Below are positions 12,161 to 12,270 of a DNA stretch of 12,270 nt, piece by piece. Every line of letters starts with the position of its first letter. Positions within the stretch are counted from its first letter, which is position 1. The notes under the pieces were generated by a model that was not told where the DNA came from, did not search any database, and saw only the letters and a program-made list of their open reading frames with translations. The stretch is from Synergistaceae bacterium (GTDB taxonomy: Bacteria; Synergistota; Synergistia; Synergistales; Aminobacteriaceae), in contig JAITPZ010000218.1 of assembly GCA_031289165.1 (NCBI GenBank), positions 1-12,270 on the forward strand, read 5' to 3'. The position numbers and the translations under genes were made by a program.

Positions 12161-12202
12161 CTTAAGAAAATCTTAAGAAATCCCTCAGAATTTCTTAAGA
12201 TT
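12161..12202 (+). promoter_or_regulatory. Triple CTTAAGAAA site: tandem direct repeat plus 13-bp inverted repeat
   Basis: CTTAAGAAA occurs at 12161-12169 and 12172-12180, an 11-base period, and again inverted at 12191-12199. The second and third copies lie in a perfect 13-bp inverted repeat, AATCTTAAGAAAT (12169-12181) / ATTTCTTAAGATT (12190-12202), with an 8-base centre. The 11-base direct repeat of TTAAG is like sites for OmpR/PhoB-family response regulators (for example CiaR in streptococci). A weak -10, TATTCT (12210-12215), puts the inverted repeat over the -35 position of the downstream plus-strand gene, so it probably controls that gene. Confidence 0.55.
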
Positions 12203-12261
12203 CCCGGTGTATTCTGTTTCTCGTTCCACCCAAACGGCAAGAGGAAAGGGGATTTTACGTT

Positions 12262-12270
12262 ATGGATACT
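12262..12270 (+). CDS. Start of a plus-strand gene (first three codons only)
   Basis: ATG at 12262 is preceded by AGGAAAGGGG (12242-12251) about 10 bases upstream, a good ribosome site, and by a regulatory array at 12161-12202. Only Met-Asp-Thr is visible before the window ends, so the product is unknown. It is transcribed divergently from iscR. Confidence 0.5.

Noticed and set aside
1..12270. CRISPR array, defence island or prophage genes
   Set aside because: No regularly spaced repeats, cas, integrase, phage structural or toxin-antitoxin genes could be recognised on either strand.

Overview
The window looks like an ordinary stretch of a bacterial chromosome with moderately high G+C. Shine-Dalgarno sites are purine-rich and GTG or TTG starts are common. 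The gene content (M20D amidohydrolase next to a DUF169 protein, Dpp/Opp-type permeases, an iscR-iscS-iscU cluster) suggests an amino-acid or peptide fermenting anaerobe. Synergistota would fit, but this is an inference from gene content and style; no marker gene fixes it.

Layout, left to right. (1) 1-634, plus: the C-terminal part of histidyl-tRNA synthetase. (2) 635-1030: no intact gene. It holds two stem-loops, one of which looks like the right end of an IS200/IS605 (IS608-like) element with a TCAA cleavage tetranucleotide, and a 57-codon minus-strand ORF whose stop codon lies in that stem-loop. (3) 1031-1699, plus: a flavodoxin-fold NADPH-dependent FMN reductase-like protein. (4) 1700-2063: a gene graveyard where two unrelated remnants meet, a plus-strand tail resembling LarA/DUF2088 and a minus-strand P-loop ATPase N-terminus. 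(5) 2064-5542, minus: PLP aminotransferase, then DUF169 protein, then M20D amidohydrolase in transcription order. (6) 5539-8367, minus: dppB-like, dppC-like, a two-helix membrane protein, then the stump of an ABC peptide-binding protein gene whose TGA overlaps the aminotransferase ATG. No ABC ATPase gene and no intact binding protein are present. (7) 8368-9223: the dppB leader and promoter, then a one-gene unit (91 aa, unknown function) with its own promoter and an intrinsic terminator. (8) 9224-12017, minus: iscR-iscS-iscU-tag, an Fe-S cluster assembly operon with a DNA-3-methyladenine glycosylase gene at its end. (9) 12018-12270: a divergent intergenic region with a strong iscR promoter, a striking set of CTTAAGAAA repeats, and the first three codons of a plus-strand gene.

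How the genes may work together. The minus-strand block 2064-8367 could import peptides or amino acids (permeases), deacylate or deamidate them (M20D) and transaminate them (aminotransferase), but the transporter set is visibly incomplete. The isc block makes Fe-S clusters: IscS supplies sulfur from cysteine, IscU is the scaffold, and IscR is the probable autoregulator. The most notable things are small: the decayed binding-protein stump coupled to the aminotransferase, the transposon end, the junction of two gene relics, a perfectly placed Shine-Dalgarno serving an 18-codon ORF, and the CTTAAGAAA regulatory array. I found no clear sign of a new multi-gene defence or mobile system.
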